This document shows positions 16,451-25,299 of a stretch of DNA of 51,717 nt, piece by piece (position 1 is the stretch's first letter; each line of letters starts with the position of its first letter). This stretch comes from Paenibacillus albiflavus (GTDB lineage Bacteria; Bacillota; Bacilli; Paenibacillales; NBRC-103111), in assembly GCF_004344915.1 (NCBI RefSeq), contig NZ_SKFG01000015.1, positions 1 through 51,717 of the forward strand, in the 5' to 3' direction. A model generated the notes under the pieces. That model ran no database searches, was not told the DNA's origin, and saw only the letters and a program-made list of their open reading frames with translations. The translations under genes and the position numbers were made by a program.

Positions 16451-18868
16451 CTACTCTATCACTAGTATTCTAGGGGCTGTTTTGGCAATCACTCTCGTTG
16501 ATAACCATGAACCAAACACCGCGGATACGATACTGATGAAGGCAATAGGAAGAATACCGCCCCAGTGCATAACAAGGGGGAGTTTTACAATCCCATAGTC
16601 GGCCAGGATTTGTTCCAGTATGATCGGCAGGATATATATTCCGGCACAAATGCCGATGATCGCCCCGATGACGGATAAAGCCGCGATTCCCATGGCTACC
16701 GACATTCGGATTCGATTTGCGGTCATGCCAATCGATTTATAAATGCCATAGGTTTTGCTCTCTTTTCTAATATTGATACGGCAAGTGCTATAGATGATGA
16801 TGCAAGTGACCACAATAAATATCAAGTCCATGATACTCATCGGCAAAATAAGCATCCCAACTGCCTCCGTAAATACGGAATCGATTAACGTTTTCTGTGT
16901 CACTGCGGAGAGAGCTTCCTTATATTGCTCATTGATCTCGCGTACGACTTGATCGGATTGGGTGCTATCATGCAAATTGACAAAACACACTTCATCATTG
17001 CTGTTCCCGAAGTTTTCCCCTGAGATCACATCGGCTGTTATCCTTGCGGAATAAGACATGTTAGCGATGGATTGATAAATCCCCGTAACCATAAGGGAAT
17101 GCTTCTTCCCATTGATGTATACTTCCATGACATCCCCAATGTCTTTATTCAGCTTCTTGGAAATATTAACTCCAATGGCTATCTCGTTTTTGTGTTGAGG
17201 GTTGGTACCTTTGAATACAGAAAATCCCGCCTGATCATAACTCCCGCCAGCGACGCTTATATATACATTCATGGATGGTGCGTCTGCCGTTCCAGAGTCC
17301 TCGGATTTTTCTGAGGCAATCACTCCTGAAATATATTTATACCATCCGAAGTTTTTGATTCTAGGGTCGGACCGCATGTCTTTTTCAAATTGATTGTGCG
17401 AAAAAGCTGATTCATTAAAGATGGTTACAGCGATATTTGAATTATCATATCCCCATAAGGACGCCGTCTTCGGTATGGCAATGATGCTATATAATAGGAC
17501 AAATCCGAATACAAGGACAGCTGACGTAATCGTTGTAAGAACGAGCATTAAGAGAGAAGATTTTACATTTTTCAGAACATTACGAAACCCAATGGTGAGC
17601 ATTACTGGAAAACGATCGAATCCAAGCTGGTGCGTTCCATCAGTACTTAAACGTCTTGTCCGCTTGCTGTTATCCATTTCAGACATGCCATATCGGATCG
17701 CTTGCACAGGCTGTACGGAACGGGCTTTATTGGCATAAATCAACACGCATAAAATGACAAGTAAAAATACGGATATTCCCACTACTATAGCCATAACATT
17801 GCCTTGCATCGCCAGATTTGAACGGCTTGTTTTCAAAGATGAAAGGGAACTCTCCACAATGATTTTGGATAAAAAATGACTGGAAGTTAGTCCGGGAATA
17901 ATGCCGACGATCGAAAGCAAAGCATATTGAGACATGTAAGTAGCGATAATTCCAGCCGAAGATAGGCCACAGCTTTTCAATATGCCAATCGTTCGATAGT
18001 TAGCCAATATCGCGTCAGAAATTGTGAACCCAATCGTGAATAGCGCCACAAGCAGCATGACAACTCCAAGAAAAATCATTACGAATCCGATCATTTTATT
18101 CATAATCAAATAAAATGAAAATATCGATTCGAAACTGTCCTTAGATTCAAGGTTTGGGGTTCCGAACTTCTGCTCGAAGAGTTTCCAATACTGTGTATTT
18201 GCGTCGTAATCTGCGAACCGAAGCCCCATCATATACATGTCTTTTCCTTGCATGGACTGAAACTGCTTTTCATAATCCTGCGAGTTCATCCAAATGCGGG
18301 CATTTGTTGTAAACGGAGCACCATAAGGAATATCCACGACTACGCCCGCTACCTTTAACTCAAATATACCCTGGCCTGTTTTAAAGCTAACTTTATCACC
18401 AACATTAATTCCGTTGGAATAAGAGAGTGAAGTGGGTATCCATACGGTTCCGGCTTCAGGAGTGCTTCTTTCTTCTCCTTGAGCCCAGACCAGCTTATCA
18501 ACCTTAAAGGGAAGTTTCGGCGTATCCATCATATACAAGGTTTTATTGATTTCTTTTCCTTGATGAATAATTCCGGATAAATTTCGATAGGGCATCAGTT
18601 CGGACGCCGTAACACCTTGCTGCTCGTCCCACCATTGCTTAAACTGTTTCGGATCATGCAGGCCACGTTCTAAAGTTAAAATTTGATGGGAACCGTTCGT
18701 TTTGTTATGCATGTCCGTAAATAAATTTTGCGTATTTGAGATCACAATCACGGATGTCGACAACATCAGCGCAGATAACAAAATGAGCAATGTTGTAAGC
18801 CCGTTTTGCAGCTTCTTCGTTCTTACGTTAGATCGGAAAAGAGTCCAGACCGCATTCATCACAGTCAC
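16451..18868 (-). CDS. FtsX-family ABC transporter permease
   Basis: 805 aa. The start overlaps the end of the ATPase gene by 4 bp. It begins with one transmembrane helix (about 20-45), then a MacB-like extracellular domain of about 200 residues and an FtsX block of three helices. After a linker (SVQPVQAIRYG), a second helix, periplasmic-type domain and FtsX block follow. This two-block layout is typical of large single-chain permeases of the MacB/Vex/Bce superfamily, which export or detoxify peptides and lipids or signal through a partner kinase. With the response regulator and kinase upstream it forms a four-gene operon of the type often induced by cell-envelope-active peptides. The substrate is unknown. 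Confidence 0.9.
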   Translation of the reverse strand: MTVMNAVWTLFRSNVRTKKLQNGLTTLLILLSALMLSTSVIVISNTQNLFTDMHNKTNGSHQILTLERGLHDPKQFKQWWDEQQGVTASELMPYRNLSGIIHQGKEINKTLYMMDTPKLPFKVDKLVWAQGEERSTPEAGTVWIPTSLSYSNGINVGDKVSFKTGQGIFELKVAGVVVDIPYGAPFTTNARIWMNSQDYEKQFQSMQGKDMYMMGLRFADYDANTQYWKLFEQKFGTPNLESKDSFESIFSFYLIMNKMIGFVMIFLGVVMLLVALFTIGFTISDAILANYRTIGILKSCGLSSAGIIATYMSQYALLSIVGIIPGLTSSHFLSKIIVESSLSSLKTSRSNLAMQGNVMAIVVGISVFLLVILCVLIYANKARSVQPVQAIRYGMSEMDNSKRTRRLSTDGTHQLGFDRFPVMLTIGFRNVLKNVKSSLLMLVLTTITSAVLVFGFVLLYSIIAIPKTASLWGYDNSNIAVTIFNESAFSHNQFEKDMRSDPRIKNFGWYKYISGVIASEKSEDSGTADAPSMNVYISVAGGSYDQAGFSVFKGTNPQHKNEIAIGVNISKKLNKDIGDVMEVYINGKKHSLMVTGIYQSIANMSYSARITADVISGENFGNSNDEVCFVNLHDSTQSDQVVREINEQYKEALSAVTQKTLIDSVFTEAVGMLILPMSIMDLIFIVVTCIIIYSTCRINIRKESKTYGIYKSIGMTANRIRMSVAMGIAALSVIGAIIGICAGIYILPIILEQILADYGIVKLPLVMHWGGILPIAFISIVSAVFGSWLSTRVIAKTAPRILVIE

Positions 18869-19632
18869 TCCTTCCCTGACACATAAGCAAATATGATTTT
18901 TTCTCTGTCCTGAATGTCCTCATTGCCAGGCTCATATTTATCAAATTCCAGAATGCCGCCAACTTTGCCGTCCTGGATGAAAATGAGCCGATCCGCCCGG
19001 CAAGCCGCTTTGATATCATGCGTAACCATGACAACCGATTGCCCTTGACGATTCATCTCCGTTAAAATATCCAATATCGCGACGCCTTGGTCATAATTCA
19101 AACTGCCTGTCGGTTCATCGGCAAAAATGACCTCCGGAGAGTTAATGAGCGCCCTTGCAATAGCCGCCCGCTGCTGCTGTCCCCCCGAAGCTTGCGCCGG
19201 CAAGCGTTGGCCCAGGCTCCCAATCTGCACCGCTTCCATCAGCGAAAGCGCCTTATTCTTCACTTCATTTTTCTTATTACCGGTGATATAGCCGGGTAAT
19301 GCGATGTTTTCCAAAAAAGTGAGATCTGGCACCAAATGAATCCCCTGATAAATAAATCCGATTTTCCGTGCCCTAAAATCCGCCATTTTCTTTTCGCTAT
19401 AGGTATCGATGCGCTGCTCTCGATAATACACCTCTCCAGCCGTCACGCTATCCAGTCCACTCAGAAGATACATCAAGGTAGATTTTCCTGAGCCGGAATT
19501 CCCCATAATGACCGTAAAATCTCCTTGGTAAATTTCGATATCCACATTACGAATGGCATGATATTGCTCGCTGCTGGTAGAGTACGTTTTACATAGGTTT
19601 GCTGCATGAATTATCGTTTTTTTATCTGTCAT
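18865..19632 (-). CDS. ABC transporter ATP-binding protein (MacB/LolD type)
   Basis: 255 aa. All nucleotide-binding motifs are present: Walker A GNSGSGKST, Q-loop FIYQG, signature SGGQQQR, Walker B VIFADEPTGSLN and the H-loop VTHD. SGGQQQRAAIARAL and DEPTGSLN are typical of ATPases that pair with FtsX permeases. It lies 100 bp after the kinase gene and overlaps the permease gene by 4 bp, so the two are surely partners. The C-terminal extension after the H-loop is short and unremarkable. Confidence 0.95.
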   Translation of the reverse strand: MTDKKTIIHAANLCKTYSTSSEQYHAIRNVDIEIYQGDFTVIMGNSGSGKSTLMYLLSGLDSVTAGEVYYREQRIDTYSEKKMADFRARKIGFIYQGIHLVPDLTFLENIALPGYITGNKKNEVKNKALSLMEAVQIGSLGQRLPAQASGGQQQRAAIARALINSPEVIFADEPTGSLNYDQGVAILDILTEMNRQGQSVVMVTHDIKAACRADRLIFIQDGKVGGILEFDKYEPGNEDIQDREKIIFAYVSGKE

Positions 19633-19732
19633 CTATTCAAGCCCTCCTGCAATTTCAGTATATTTGTCATTGTAAAGGGCATTTCTTGCATGCTGCTTAT
19701 CAGATTATTAATAAAGTATTACAAGCGGAGAA

Positions 19733-21178
19733 TCAGCATAATGGAATGGAAAAATAAAAGGTTGTTCCTTGCCCCGGGGTGCTTTTAAAGGAAATCGAAC
19801 CTTTATGCGCTTCAATAATATATTTGCATATGGACAAGCCCAACCCCGAACCCTCATTTTTGGCTTTAGCAGCCCCACCGCCAGCATGCCCTTTAAAATA
19901 ACGTTCAAAAATAAACGGCATGTCCTGTGGAAGAATTCCTTTTCCCGTATCTGAGATTGTGATGATGAGCCGCTCCAGCTCCTGTTCAATGCTAATTCGG
20001 ATGGAATCTCCCGGGGATGTATGCTTCAAGGCATTCGCAATGAGATTGGAAATAACCTGCTCCAGCCGGTTCGCGTCCACGTTGATGAGCACATTGGGAA
20101 TCTCTGCGGGTTCGATAAAGATAATACCTGACGTACGAACGTTGTGACCCATCGGCTTAAGGATTTGCAGCAGGATCTCTTTACTGTATTGCTCTGTCCT
20201 ATGGACTGAAATTTGCCCTAATTCTTTTAATGCATGCAAGAGCAGGTCGTCCAAAAGCACGGTCATTTTATGCGTATTGGTCTGCATCACTTGAATATAT
20301 TCCATTACCGATTCCATATCGGGACAAATGCCTGCACGTATGGCCTCAAGGTATGCATTGATCGTAGTCAAAGGGGTCTTGAGTTCATGGGATAAATTCG
20401 ACACCAGCTCTTTCTGGGCCTTATCTTGCTCATCTCTTCGTTTGTTAAGATGTATGATTTCCAGCCTCATTTGCTCGAACATGGCGTAAACTTCCCCGAT
20501 TTCGTCCATACGGCCATACTCCGCTTTGTGCTCGTAATCTCCCTTTAGAATCGCTTCTGAATAATATTTTAATTTTTGAATGGGCCGGATGGTGTCGTTG
20601 TTGATTTTCCTTCTAAGGAACCACAATAAAATGAATACCAACAGTAAACATGTCACCATCAGGAGGAGAGTAAAAAGGAGAGCATGATGTGATTGTTTTG
20701 GGATGACAAGTGCTGCTGGCAATGTAAAAATGGCGTTTCCAATTTGAGTTTGTGTTTCTGGGTTGATGACTGGAAAAGCAATTTTGAAAAGATCCTTATC
20801 TACCTTCGAATCATATAAATCATAATGAAGAGAAGTCCTTAAATCGATGGTTTGGACCTTCGTTTCAGGTGCGGAATTAAAAATAACTCTGCCATCCAAC
20901 TGTGCAAACAGAAGGCGTGCACCGCTATTTTCACTCATCTTTAGCAAGTTTTGTTGTAATGTCGCATCCGTAGCGATCGTTTTATGATTTTCTTCAAGAA
21001 ATAACATCATATCGTTGACCTTGATACGCACTTGATTAATGACATAGTTCGTCTGAACATTGTCTTCTTTCCCGATCCATATGATGTACGCTCCACAGCT
21101 GATCACGATGACAAGGCATAAGCATACGGCCCAAATCCACTTTTTTAACCAACGGCTTACATACATGGTAGTCCCCAT
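19733..21178 (-). CDS. Sensor histidine kinase
   Basis: 481 aa. Transmembrane helix 1 (about 12-35), an extracellular sensor of about 130 residues, transmembrane helix 2 (about 168-192), HAMP (RPIQKLKYYSEAILKGDYEH), dimerisation/phosphoacceptor helix (LSHELKTPLTTINAYLEAI) and a complete ATP-binding domain (NLIANALKH, DTGKGI, GSGLGLSI). It phosphorylates the response regulator encoded 8 bp upstream. Two ATGs are possible, 21178 and 21166, both with G-rich upstream sequence. Unlike BceS-type kinases it has a substantial extracellular domain, so it may sense a ligand directly. Confidence 0.93.
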   Translation of the reverse strand: MGTTMYVSRWLKKWIWAVCLCLVIVISCGAYIIWIGKEDNVQTNYVINQVRIKVNDMMLFLEENHKTIATDATLQQNLLKMSENSGARLLFAQLDGRVIFNSAPETKVQTIDLRTSLHYDLYDSKVDKDLFKIAFPVINPETQTQIGNAIFTLPAALVIPKQSHHALLFTLLLMVTCLLLVFILLWFLRRKINNDTIRPIQKLKYYSEAILKGDYEHKAEYGRMDEIGEVYAMFEQMRLEIIHLNKRRDEQDKAQKELVSNLSHELKTPLTTINAYLEAIRAGICPDMESVMEYIQVMQTNTHKMTVLLDDLLLHALKELGQISVHRTEQYSKEILLQILKPMGHNVRTSGIIFIEPAEIPNVLINVDANRLEQVISNLIANALKHTSPGDSIRISIEQELERLIITISDTGKGILPQDMPFIFERYFKGHAGGGAAKAKNEGSGLGLSICKYIIEAHKGSISFKSTPGQGTTFYFSIPLC

Positions 21179-21186
21179 CCCCTGAC

Positions 21187-21882
21187 CTAATCCGAGCTGA
21201 ATTTGTAGCCAACGCCCCAGACCGTTTTAATATACATTGGATTTGAAGGGTCCGGCTCCAGCTTTTCTCGCAATCTTCGAATATAAACAGTTATTGTGCT
21301 TTCATCTCCAAGTGTTTCGTATCCCCATACTGCGTCTAATAGCTGACTTTTGGAGAACACTTGATTCTTATGTTTCGATAAGTAGTACAGCAGTTCAAAT
21401 TCTTTGGCAGATAACGAAATTTCTTGGCCTTCAATGGTTACCTTGTAGGCTTTTTTATCAATGATAAGGCTCCCAAACTGCAGCAATTCATCTTGCTTTG
21501 GCTTATTTTCCATGCTTCCTCTCCGCAAATGGGCGTTAATTCTGGCGACGAGCTCGCTTAGAGAAAACGGCTTTGTCATATAATCATCCGCGCCAAATCC
21601 GAGTCCAAGTACCTTATCCGTATCGCTGCCTCTAGCGCTCAAAATTAGAATCGGCGTATCGCATGTCTCGCGAATTTGGCGGCAGAGCTCGATCCCGTCC
21701 ACATCCGGAAGCATGATATCCAAAATAATAAAATCGGGGGACAAGATGTCTATGAAATTCAATCCATCCTGACCGTTCTCAGCAACCAATACCTCATATC
21801 CACTGATCGTTATGTAATCTTTCAAAACACGGGATATATCTTTTTCATCTTCAATTACGAGTATTTTACTTGGTCGATTCAT
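21187..21882 (-). CDS. OmpR-family response regulator
   Basis: 231 aa. The receiver domain has the acidic pair at residues 11-13 (EDE), phosphoacceptor Asp55 in FIILDIMLPD, and the conserved Thr/Ser and Lys (LILSARG, TKPF). A winged-helix DNA-binding domain follows (SAKEFELLYYLSKHKNQVFSKSQLL, TVYIRRLREKLEPD). It is the first gene of the leftward regulator-kinase-ABC operon and probably activates it. The ribosome site GGAG lies 8 bases before the ATG. Confidence 0.95.
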   Translation of the reverse strand: MNRPSKILVIEDEKDISRVLKDYITISGYEVLVAENGQDGLNFIDILSPDFIILDIMLPDVDGIELCRQIRETCDTPILILSARGSDTDKVLGLGFGADDYMTKPFSLSELVARINAHLRRGSMENKPKQDELLQFGSLIIDKKAYKVTIEGQEISLSAKEFELLYYLSKHKNQVFSKSQLLDAVWGYETLGDESTITVYIRRLREKLEPDPSNPMYIKTVWGVGYKFSSD

Positions 21883-22262
21883 CGTTTAATCTCCGCTATG
21901 TATTTATAATTTACAAATCCGCGTTCAGGTCATAACAGAGATCTGATACAACCACTTTTCCGGAAGTCATTTCAAATTGGCCAAGAGGTATGATCATGGT
22001 GAGTTTGATATTTGAAGATTCTGCTTAAGATGAAAAATACTATATTTAACGAGATTAGCATTTTATGCTGGCGGAATTCAAGTGGGTTAAGGCTTTTTTC
22101 ATTTTTGCCGCATTTTCAGTTGTTCCAACCAAGGTGGAAAGAGACTGAGTGTCGCGTGTGTCCCTACATTTCAATGAAACTATCCAATAACTTCTTTTTA
22201 TTGTCCAATAAGAAACTCTTCATTTGTTCATCACTAGATTCATTGCCCTGAATAGATGAACA
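21883..22262. other. Divergent intergenic region between response regulator and TetR genes
   Basis: About 380 bp that must hold the leftward promoter of the response-regulator operon. I see no clear direct or inverted repeat that would mark the regulator's box. A 27-codon ORF at 22065-22148 with a hydrophobic middle lacks a ribosome site and is not called. Confidence 0.4.
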
Positions 22263-22309
22263 TTGACGTAAAACTCCCCTCATCCTATAATTAGAGTAAA
22301 TACTCTAAT
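22263..22309 (+). promoter_or_regulatory. Promoter and autoregulatory operator of the TetR gene
   Basis: TTGACG (22263-22268) and TATAAT (22286-22291) are 17 bp apart. The palindrome ATTAGAGT-AAAT-ACTCTAAT (22290-22309) overlaps the -10 box and covers the start site, just before the ribosome site. This is the usual arrangement for a TetR repressor that controls its own operon, here together with the nitroreductase gene behind it. Confidence 0.75.
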
Positions 22310-22325
22310 GTTTGAGGTGATCGTA

Positions 22326-22961
22326 TTGCGTACTAAGGAACTTATTCTGCATACCGCTGTGACTTTATTTAATGAACAAGGTACGGGAAAAGTATCAACA
22401 AACCATATTGCCACTTCGGCTCAAATGAGTCCGGGCAATTTGTATTATCATTTTAAAAACAAAGAAGAGATCATTCGAGCTATCCTAGACCAAATGTATG
22501 CGAAATGGCATCCAATATGGTCACTCCCTGATGACATTCAGGTAACACTTGAGGATTTAAGAAGTAGACTTCTATTAAACTTCGAAATTTTGTGGGAATA
22601 TCGCTTCTTTTATCGAGAAGCCATTGCATTGCTGCAAGCAGATGCGGAATTGAAACAGAAGCACCAGCAAATGATGGAGAGCAGAATGCTCGATCAAGAG
22701 GCTTTCATTGGGCGATTCGTTCAAAGTGGTGTTCTTCAATTTAACCATGGCGTTGATAATCATCGTCAGCTTTTTACGGCGGGCTGGATTGTCGCGACCA
22801 ATTGGTTAGGTTTCTTAGAAATGAACGGGGTTACTGTAGATTCAGCACGGTTGCAAGAAGGTTTGGAGCTCATCTTGTCCATTATTAAGCCTTACATAGC
22901 GATTCATGCCGGAGAGGGGAATTCGTATGATCATATCGAGAAGAAACTTTCTGAAGACTAG
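22326..22961 (+). CDS. TetR/AcrR-family transcriptional regulator
   Basis: 211 aa from TTG 22326, chosen because GAGGTGA lies 5 bases upstream; the in-frame ATG at 22308 lies inside the operator and has no ribosome site. The N-terminal helix-turn-helix reads ILHTAVTLFNEQGTGKVSTNHIATSAQMSPGN, then LYYHFKNKEEI, typical of the family. The C-terminal ligand domain (about 60-205) is Trp- and Phe-rich (HPIWSLPDD, LWEYRFFYREAI), suggesting a hydrophobic effector. Its end overlaps the start of the next gene by 35 bp, so the two are co-transcribed and the regulator probably represses both. Confidence 0.92.
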   Translation: MRTKELILHTAVTLFNEQGTGKVSTNHIATSAQMSPGNLYYHFKNKEEIIRAILDQMYAKWHPIWSLPDDIQVTLEDLRSRLLLNFEILWEYRFFYREAIALLQADAELKQKHQQMMESRMLDQEAFIGRFVQSGVLQFNHGVDNHRQLFTAGWIVATNWLGFLEMNGVTVDSARLQEGLELILSIIKPYIAIHAGEGNSYDHIEKKLSED

Positions 22962-24111
22962 CGCCGCCGCAATAGCCTTGATATCGACAGGTGGGGTCAT
23001 TCGCGCCTTCGATCAAGGAGCTTTTTCCACAGGGAAAGGTCCGGCCTATGAGCCGTGGCAATCATGGAATGAAGAGGATATAGACTCCGATACAAACCCG
23101 TTATTCCGTTTCGTTAAAGCATCGATACTAGCCTCTAACGCGCACAATACGCAGCCATGGCTATACCGTATCAGAGAAAACGAGATAGATCTATATACTG
23201 ATATATCGCGTAATATTGGCACGATGGATCCTTATTTTAGAGAGATGAATATCAGCTTAGGATGCGCAATTGAGAATTTAGATCTAGCTGCCAACGCATC
23301 CAGCTACGAATCCAAGGTTACTCTATATCCCGGTGGATTCGAGCAGATTCATGTCGCGAACATCACATTAACACCAGGGGTGATGACTTCGCCAGACCTC
23401 TACCATGTAATTGGAAAGCGGCATACCGACCGTGCAGCTTATGACTCAGATAAGCAAGTAGAGCCTGCCACGTTGCAGCAAATGGAGAAGCTCAGTAGTG
23501 AGTTCCCCGACGTGAAAGTTGCTTGGTTTACGGATGCGGACAAGAAGACGGAAGTGGGTAATTTGATTATTCACGCAACGGAAGCTATCATCGGCGATCA
23601 ATCACAGTCAGGGGATAGCCATAAATGGAATAGACATGACTGGGATGAGCTTCAACGGCATAAGGACGGCATATCAATTGACGCGTCAGGCAATTCCGAG
23701 ATGATTCGGTTTTTCGGGAAAGTGCTTCCTGACTCTGTAAAATCCTTTAACGACTACTGGCTCAAGATGACGAAGAGCCCTCAAGTCTCAACTGCATCCG
23801 TCTTTGGCATGCTGCTCGTTCGCAATCAGAGGGATCGAACTCAGTTAATGCAAGCCGGAAGGCTATGGCAGCGAATGCATCTTTGGGCTGTCACCAATGG
23901 GCTGGCTGCACAACCTTTGAATCAGCTGCATGAGAGAAGAGATCGCGAGCTTCAGCTAGGCATCGAACCCCTCTTCGGTAAAGCCATAGAGAAGCTAGTC
24001 AATGCTCCGGGTTATGAAGGGTTATTTACTTTCCGTATGGGTTATCCCACTGGTCAGGCATTAGCCAGCCCTAGACGTCCTGCTGAGGAAGTATTACTGA
24101 CTCATCATTAA
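22927..24111 (+). CDS. Acg-like nitroreductase-family protein with Tat signal
   Basis: 394 aa from ATG 22927 (GAGGGG upstream), which places the twin-arginine motif SRRNFLK at residues 4-10, followed by a hydrophobic stretch; the ATG at 22906 only adds seven polar residues. The body resembles Acg/nitroreductase-fold proteins: SNAHNTQPW near the start, GCAIENLDLAA, KRHTDRAAYD, and a late WQRMHLWAVTNGLAAQPLNQLHE segment. These proteins bind FMN in a noncanonical way; in mycobacteria Acg is linked to stress survival and may sequester flavin. Export in folded form with cofactor fits the Tat signal. It is co-transcribed with the TetR regulator. Confidence 0.82.
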   Translation: MIISRRNFLKTSAAAIALISTGGVIRAFDQGAFSTGKGPAYEPWQSWNEEDIDSDTNPLFRFVKASILASNAHNTQPWLYRIRENEIDLYTDISRNIGTMDPYFREMNISLGCAIENLDLAANASSYESKVTLYPGGFEQIHVANITLTPGVMTSPDLYHVIGKRHTDRAAYDSDKQVEPATLQQMEKLSSEFPDVKVAWFTDADKKTEVGNLIIHATEAIIGDQSQSGDSHKWNRHDWDELQRHKDGISIDASGNSEMIRFFGKVLPDSVKSFNDYWLKMTKSPQVSTASVFGMLLVRNQRDRTQLMQAGRLWQRMHLWAVTNGLAAQPLNQLHERRDRELQLGIEPLFGKAIEKLVNAPGYEGLFTFRMGYPTGQALASPRRPAEEVLLTHH

Positions 24112-24227
24112 ACAGAAGCTTATGCACGGATAGGCAGAATAAATCCTAAAAAAACTGCGCGTGGGACTGAACCCCGACAGGGGTTTACTCCCCTTCTCTA
24201 CTCCAAATCGCGACCGTACAAATTCAC

Positions 24228-24248
24228 AATTCACCGCAGCATGATGAT
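24228..24248. repeat. Short repeat shared with 16323-16343
   Basis: 21 bp matching 16323-16343 at 19 positions (AATTCACCG, then ATGATGAT). The two copies lie in intergenic DNA in the same orientation and may be remnants of one mobile or repeated element. Nothing else is seen in the 200-bp gap between the nitroreductase and LysR genes. Confidence 0.4.
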
Positions 24249-24312
24249 GAGGTTGTTTGTTGATGTGGTCTAGCACTAACACTCGACGCTATTGATCGTT
24301 GCGGGTTAACTA

Positions 24313-25170
24313 TTAATGCTTAGCTTCAAGTAATTGTATTAGCCTTGTCAATGCACTTGAGTAAATTGAGTCATGTCTATGCACAAACCATACCTGCAAA
24401 GCTCGGTACTCTTCAGGCAAACGGTGGGAAGCGATTATGCCCTTCTCTTCCGCCTTGGCAATCGATGATCGTGGTAGCATAGACACGCCGAGCCCAGCGG
24501 AAACCCCATCTAGAATAACTGCTAATGTGCCAAATTCCATAATTTGATAGGTGGTCAGACCAGTTCCTCTCAGAAAACTCTCCGCTTTTTCCCGATGCGT
24601 ACATCCAACATCGAAAAACAACATCGGCTTCGAAAGCAGCTCGTGCATGTCGCTTTTTCCCAGCTCCGAGATCAGTACCAACTCCTCTTCAAAAGCCGCG
24701 ACATGTTCTATGTCTGGATGGTCAATTGGTCCATATACAAAAGCCCCATCAAGCTCGTAATCCAGCACCCTTTGTAAAAGTGCATGTGTCACACCCGTAA
24801 TGAGGGATACATTAACATCTGGATATCGTGATTGATACTCAGTCAATAAAGGCGTCAGATGAATGACCGCAGTCGTTTCAATGGAACCGATCCGAAGTGG
24901 CCCTGAAGGATGGTCCGAGTATTGTGTAGATTTCACTGCCTCGTCTATCAGAATCAGTATTTTATCCGCATACCCCAGTAAATTCTCGCCAGCCGGAGTT
25001 AGCGTCATCCCTCGATTGGATCGCCGAAAAAGGGGGGTTTTCAACTGCGCCTCAAGATACTGAATTCGGTTCGTCACATTAGACTGTACATAATTCAACA
25101 TTTGCGCAGCCTTGGTTATGCTCCCCTCTCGAGCTACAGCTTGGAATATTCTTAAATCTCCGCTTTCCAT
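24313..25170 (-). CDS. LysR-family transcriptional regulator
   Basis: 285 aa. The N-terminal winged helix-turn-helix is typical (LRIFQAVAREGSITKAAQMLNYVQSNVTNRIQYLEAQLKTPLF), and the C-terminal effector-binding domain of periplasmic-binding-protein type starts near residue 90 (GPLRIGSIETTAV). The FDVGCTHREKAESFL segment resembles regulators that carry a Cys in the effector domain. It is divergent from the oxidoreductase gene at 25300; LysR regulators commonly control the gene transcribed away from them, with the shared control region at 25171-25299. Confidence 0.93.
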   Translation of the reverse strand: MESGDLRIFQAVAREGSITKAAQMLNYVQSNVTNRIQYLEAQLKTPLFRRSNRGMTLTPAGENLLGYADKILILIDEAVKSTQYSDHPSGPLRIGSIETTAVIHLTPLLTEYQSRYPDVNVSLITGVTHALLQRVLDYELDGAFVYGPIDHPDIEHVAAFEEELVLISELGKSDMHELLSKPMLFFDVGCTHREKAESFLRGTGLTTYQIMEFGTLAVILDGVSAGLGVSMLPRSSIAKAEEKGIIASHRLPEEYRALQVWFVHRHDSIYSSALTRLIQLLEAKH

Positions 25171-25299
25171 TTCTATTTCACCTGCTTGGTATGATCATTT
25201 ATGATACTCACATTCGGTTTTGTTCATTTTACTGTATGCTTCCCACTCTGTACAATTCACAATAGATGCATCGAAATACGAATTACTGGAGGAGTTAGG

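Noticed and set aside
16451-19632. ABC transporter taken as the dedicated exporter of the TOMM peptide
   Set aside because: It is in its own operon with a two-component system and separated by a hydrolase gene; only proximity supports the link, so it is given as a hypothesis and not in the gene call.
22065-22148. 27-codon ORF with a hydrophobic centre before the TetR gene
   Set aside because: No convincing ribosome site and too short to judge; could be chance.
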